Assembly: GCA_011375245.1 (NCBI GenBank)
Contig: DRMA01000166.1
Coordinates: 1-10,230, forward strand
Reading direction: 5' to 3'
Source of the DNA: Thiothrix sp.
GTDB taxonomy: Bacteria > Pseudomonadota > Gammaproteobacteria > Thiotrichales > Thiotrichaceae
Length of the DNA stretch: 10,230 nucleotides
The position numbers were made by a program, and so were the translations under genes. Below the pieces are notes generated by a model, which worked only from the letters and a program-made list of their open reading frames with translations, was not told where the DNA came from and ran no database searches. This document shows positions 7,108 to 10,230 of this stretch, piece after piece; position 1 is the stretch's first letter, and each line of letters opens with the position of its first letter.

Positions 7108-8897
7108 AGTCTAAGAAAACTAATAATACACACCCACACTGGAAACGTATTTTTCAGTTATTTGTTCCTATGTTATGGCAACATAAAAAAGCATTACTAT
7201 TGGCATACCTATGGGGTCTTGCCACCATTATTGCCATTATTCTTATGCCGTGGCCATTAAAATACAGCATTGATGCCGTACTGGTTGGCAAGCCTTTACC
7301 TGAAAGCGTACAGCAATTCCTGCCACAGCTTAGCGCGACGATGCAAATTATCTTATTAGCAATCGTGACGGTTGCCATTGCCAGCTTCGCTGCCATTGCC
7401 TCCGCCGAGGAAAAACTGCGAAATGCACGTATTCGTGAACAATTGGGCATGGAAGTGCGTGATCGTGTGCTTAAACATATTCAACGCTTACCTGCACATC
7501 ATTTTAATCAGCATAAAAGCGGTGAGTTAGTCTTGCGTCTGGTTGATGACGGGCAAAAAGTGGTGCGTTTACTGACCAAAACAACCCCCGTTATGTTTCG
7601 TCATCTAGGCACAACCCTTTTTGCCTTTAGTGCAATGCTGTTGGTTTCGCCTTATCTGGGTTTATTAGGCGGCAGCATTGTTTTTGTCTTGGTGCTATTA
7701 ATAAGAAAATACGCCAAACCATTGCGTTTGGCATCGCGTTATAAACGCAAAACGGAAGGTGCTGTTTCTGCCCTTGGACAAGAAATTATTAAAGGACTGG
7801 CAAACACACAAGCACAAGGCATGGAAGCACGGGTCAGCCACTATTTTCAGCAAAAAACACAAATCAGTCAACACGCTGGCATTGCCGAAACCCGCGTTGC
7901 TGTCACGATGGAGCGTACTATGCAATTGGCCAATGGCTTAGCGATAGCTGTTGTACTCGGTGGTGGTGGTTATTTGGTTTTACAGCAACAGCTCACCTTG
8001 GGCAGCTTGACGGTGTGTTTAGCCTATATGGCGCAATTACTTAAACCTGTCGAAAAAATCAATGATCTTGCGTCGAGTGTTTCCCGCGCCTTAGTCAGAG
8101 GGGAAAACCTCGTGCATTTATTAGATCAAGTCTCGCCCTTACAAGACCATCCTCATGCCTTACGCTTACAACAGCCGAAAGGGGAAATTAAACTCGAAAA
8201 CGTCAGTTATTCTTACCCTAATAACACGCAAGACACAGATGCTTCCCCTGTTTTACAGCAGCTTTCATTGCATTTACAAGCGGGAAAATTAACGGTTATT
8301 ATTGGCTCAAGTGGCAGCGGTAAAAGTACTTTGCTGCACCTCATCTTACGCATGATGGATGCTCAAACAGGGCAGATTAGCTTTGATGGTATTCCTTATC
8401 AACAGATTCAACTGCACTTTTTACGGCAACAATTTGCCGTTATGTTACAACGCACCCATGTTTTTTCAGGCACATTACGCGACCATTTTACCTTGCCCGA
8501 TAACGAGCCTGTTGCCAGTGAAGCACAGATTTGGCGGATGTTAAAATGGGTTGCACTGACCGATTTTGTTAAGCAGTTACCACAAGGCTTGGATTCTCCT
8601 CTTGAAGAAGATGCGATGAATCTTTCAGGTGGACAACGCGCCCGACTTGCCTTAGCCCGTACCTTATTAATGGATCGTCCCGTGTTATTGCTTGATGAAC
8701 CGTTGGCAAATGTTGACCCTACATCGCGGGAGATTATTTTAAATGCGTTGGATAAGGCACGACAACAGCGCAGTTGTTTGATTATCACGCATCATATGGA
8801 ACTTGCCGAACGCGCCGATGCTGTTTTTGTGTTGCAACAGGGGCATTTAAAGCCTTTCGTGACGCATCAAGAAGCCCCGCTTCGTTTTGCCCTTTAA
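7104..8897 (+). CDS. ABC exporter half-transporter (membrane domain fused to ATPase)
   Basis: 597-residue type I exporter half-molecule, expected to act as a homodimer in the inner membrane. Residues 1-~330 form the six-helix membrane domain; hydrophobic segments are clear near 30-50, 75-100, 165-200 and 270-300. The ATPase domain follows: A-loop tyrosine in VSYSYPN, Walker A GSSGSGKST at 401-409, Q-loop in VMLQRTHVFSGTL, signature LSGGQ at 507-511, Walker B VLLLDEP with D531 and catalytic E532, and switch histidine H563 in IITHHME. All catalytic elements are intact. MsbA- and PglK-like relatives flip lipid-linked saccharides or glycolipids, and the surrounding glycosyltransferases make such a cargo likely here; a peptide or small-molecule cargo is not excluded by sequence alone. 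No peptidase (C39) domain is present. Its ATG overlaps the phosphotransferase stop (ATGA) and no Shine-Dalgarno is evident, suggesting translational coupling. Confidence 0.93.
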   Translation: MKSKKTNNTHPHWKRIFQLFVPMLWQHKKALLLAYLWGLATIIAIILMPWPLKYSIDAVLVGKPLPESVQQFLPQLSATMQIILLAIVTVAIASFAAIASAEEKLRNARIREQLGMEVRDRVLKHIQRLPAHHFNQHKSGELVLRLVDDGQKVVRLLTKTTPVMFRHLGTTLFAFSAMLLVSPYLGLLGGSIVFVLVLLIRKYAKPLRLASRYKRKTEGAVSALGQEIIKGLANTQAQGMEARVSHYFQQKTQISQHAGIAETRVAVTMERTMQLANGLAIAVVLGGGGYLVLQQQLTLGSLTVCLAYMAQLLKPVEKINDLASSVSRALVRGENLVHLLDQVSPLQDHPHALRLQQPKGEIKLENVSYSYPNNTQDTDASPVLQQLSLHLQAGKLTVIIGSSGSGKSTLLHLILRMMDAQTGQISFDGIPYQQIQLHFLRQQFAVMLQRTHVFSGTLRDHFTLPDNEPVASEAQIWRMLKWVALTDFVKQLPQGLDSPLEEDAMNLSGGQRARLALARTLLMDRPVLLLDEPLANVDPTSREIILNALDKARQQRSCLIITHHMELAERADAVFVLQQGHLKPFVTHQEAPLRFAL

Positions 8898-8902
8898 GGA
8901 AG
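8896..8902 (+). promoter_or_regulatory. Shine-Dalgarno site for the second MurG-like glycosyltransferase
   Basis: AAGGAAG overlaps the exporter's TAA stop and lies 8 bases before the ATG at 8911. It supports that start over the nearby in-frame ATG at 8920. Confidence 0.7.
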
Positions 8903-8910
8903 AATAGCTG

Positions 8911-10125
8911 ATGAAAACCATGCATAAAACACCAAAACCGACCTTGCTTTTTTATTGCCAACATTCCATTGGCATGGGACACCTTGTGCGTTCGTTTCGT
9001 TTAGTCAAGGTCTTAGCGCGTCAGTATCATATCGTCTTTATTAATGGCGGACGTATACCTGAAGGCATTGAACAGCCTGAAAATATTCAATTAGAAAATA
9101 TTCCACCTGTTGGCATGACTGCCGATTCGCATGTGTTAATGAGTCAAGATTCACGCTATAGCGTGGAACAGGCGAAACAAATGCGTCAACAAAGCATCAT
9201 GCGCTTATGGCAACAGTTTAAGCCTGAAGTGATTGTTATTGAGTTATTCCCTTTTGGGCGTAAAAAATTCGCCGATGAGTTACTTCCCTTGCTCGAAGCG
9301 GCACAGCAAGACACACCGCAAACAAAAATCTTCTGTAGTTTGCGTGATATTTTAGTGCGTACGCGTCACGATCAGCAACGCTTTGAAAATAAAGCCAGCA
9401 CACGCTTAAATCGTTATTTTGATGCCGTCTTACTGCATTGTGATCCTGCTTTTGCCACCTTGGCAGAATCGTTTAAGCCTGATACTCCCTTACAAATTCC
9501 TGTCTATCATACGGGGTTTATTGCCCCCATTATGCCAACAAGTGCGCTAAAAACAGCAAGAGAAGCCCGTATTATTGTTTCTGCGGGGGGAGGGAGTGTC
9601 GGCAATGCCTTATTCCAAACCGCGCTGGCTGCCCAAGCGATGATTTGGCAACAAACCAAGCTAAAGATGACAATTGTAGCAGGGCCTTTTTTACCTGAAA
9701 CCGAATGGCAAGCACTTAAACAGCAAGCAGCGAATAAAAAACATGTCACATTAGTCAGAACCGTTGCAGGTTTACTGCCCTTGTTGCGTCAGTGTGAAAT
9801 CTCAGTCAGCCAATGCGGTTACAATACCACAATGGAATTGCTTCAATCAGGCATTAAAGCCTTAGTCGTGCCGTTTCATTGCTTTGGTGAAAATGAACAG
9901 ATGAACCGCGCCAAACGTTTGCAAAAAGCAGGGGCTATTCAGTTACTTGACCCTAGCGTTTTAAGCCCTCAAACCTTGACACAGGCGATTATTGAATTAC
10001 AACAAGGTATCACCACTCCCCATGCCTTAGCCATGCAAGGGGCTGAAAAGACATTGAATATCATTACTAAGCTAAGCAATAAATCACACTATAAGCCCCC
10101 ATTAGCCCAAAAGGTGGTGATCTAA
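8911..10125 (+). CDS. MurG/GT28-like glycosyltransferase, complete
   Basis: 404-residue GT-B glycosyltransferase with the N-terminal acceptor-side loop GMGHLVRS (21-28), the MurG-type glycine-rich turn. The C-terminal donor domain begins with IIVSAGGGSVG (221-231) and has QCGYNTTMELL (301-311) followed by VVPFHCFGENEQ (319-330), the region that contacts the nucleotide-sugar in this family. There is no signal peptide and no convincing membrane helix, so it should work at the cytoplasmic face of the inner membrane. It is homologous over its length to the partial gene at the window start, though clearly diverged; this one supplies the N-terminal motif that the truncated copy lacks here. Thirteen bases separate it from the exporter gene and its TAA shares one base with the next ATG, so it is inside the same operon. 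It is not expected to be MurG itself, because the context is a dedicated glycan cluster with no cell-wall genes. Sugar donor unknown. Confidence 0.85.
   Translation: MKTMHKTPKPTLLFYCQHSIGMGHLVRSFRLVKVLARQYHIVFINGGRIPEGIEQPENIQLENIPPVGMTADSHVLMSQDSRYSVEQAKQMRQQSIMRLWQQFKPEVIVIELFPFGRKKFADELLPLLEAAQQDTPQTKIFCSLRDILVRTRHDQQRFENKASTRLNRYFDAVLLHCDPAFATLAESFKPDTPLQIPVYHTGFIAPIMPTSALKTAREARIIVSAGGGSVGNALFQTALAAQAMIWQQTKLKMTIVAGPFLPETEWQALKQQAANKKHVTLVRTVAGLLPLLRQCEISVSQCGYNTTMELLQSGIKALVVPFHCFGENEQMNRAKRLQKAGAIQLLDPSVLSPQTLTQAIIELQQGITTPHALAMQGAEKTLNIITKLSNKSHYKPPLAQKVVI
10111..10117 (+). promoter_or_regulatory. Shine-Dalgarno site for the last, truncated gene
   Basis: AAGGTGG lies 7 bases before the ATG at 10125, a strong match with good spacing. 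It supports a real gene start there although only 35 codons are visible. Confidence 0.7.
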
Positions 10126-10230
10126 TGCATCGCATTACACCGATATTACAGCCACTTGTCACGGCGTTAGAACAACTGACACAGCCCGTCACACTTTTTT
10201 ATCGTGATGATGATGCAGGTTGGGCAACAA
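10125..10230 (+). CDS. Probable polysaccharide deacetylase-like protein, 3' end cut off by window
   Basis: Only the first 35 codons are present. The ATG shares its A with the TAA of the upstream glycosyltransferase (TAATG) and has a good Shine-Dalgarno. After a short helical lead (about 1-21) comes the strand and acidic motif LFYRDDDAGW at 24-33. The RDDDAG pattern near the N-terminus is typical of polysaccharide deacetylase (NodB/CE4-like) proteins found in glycan clusters, where the aspartates belong to the metal site. No signal peptide is seen. This would fit removal of acetyl groups from amino sugars of the glycan or its precursor, but with so few residues the assignment rests mainly on that motif plus context. 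Confidence 0.6.
   Translation, partial: MHRITPILQPLVTALEQLTQPVTLFYRDDDAGWAT

Noticed and set aside
8408..8788. 126-codon open frame on the minus strand
   Set aside because: It is antisense to the conserved ATPase motifs of the ABC exporter and has no ribosome site or recognisable product. It is a coding shadow, as are the other minus-strand frames.

Overview
This window is one uninterrupted run of seven same-strand (+) genes for making and exporting a surface or secreted glycan. It looks like the interior of a single long operon. Neighbouring genes overlap by 1-4 bases or are separated by at most 13 bases, and both end genes are cut by the window edges. I see no promoter, terminator, RNA gene, mobile element or CRISPR array, and no gene-free stretch above 300 bases.

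Layout: (1) the C-terminal part of a MurG/GT28-like glycosyltransferase, 1-1025; (2) an 891-residue protein made of two complete GT4-type glycosyltransferase modules in tandem, 1036-3711, with a 26-residue direct duplication inside its second module; (3) a heparinase II/III-type polysaccharide lyase without a signal peptide, 3708-5639; (4) an APH-fold small-molecule phosphotransferase with what looks like a doubled N-lobe, about 5647-7107; (5) a type I ABC exporter half-transporter with fused membrane and ATPase domains, 7104-8897; (6) a second MurG-like glycosyltransferase homologous to gene 1, 8911-10125; (7) the first 35 codons of a probable polysaccharide deacetylase-like protein, 10125 to beyond the window.

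Taken together the genes suggest a glycan pathway. Glycosyltransferases (at least four catalytic modules) build the chain, a kinase-like enzyme may phosphorylate a sugar, lipid or other small group, a lyase and a deacetylase-like protein may trim or edit the polymer, and the ABC exporter moves the product or its lipid-linked intermediate across the inner membrane. The families are well supported by motifs. The substrate, the product and the order of the steps are inference.

Organism: base composition is moderate (somewhat below 50% GC by eye). Shine-Dalgarno sites are of the ordinary bacterial kind, and the gene types fit a Gram-negative, probably a gammaproteobacterium. The style of protein sequence reminds me of filamentous sulfur oxidisers of the Thiotrichales (Beggiatoa/Thiothrix relatives), but nothing here proves that.
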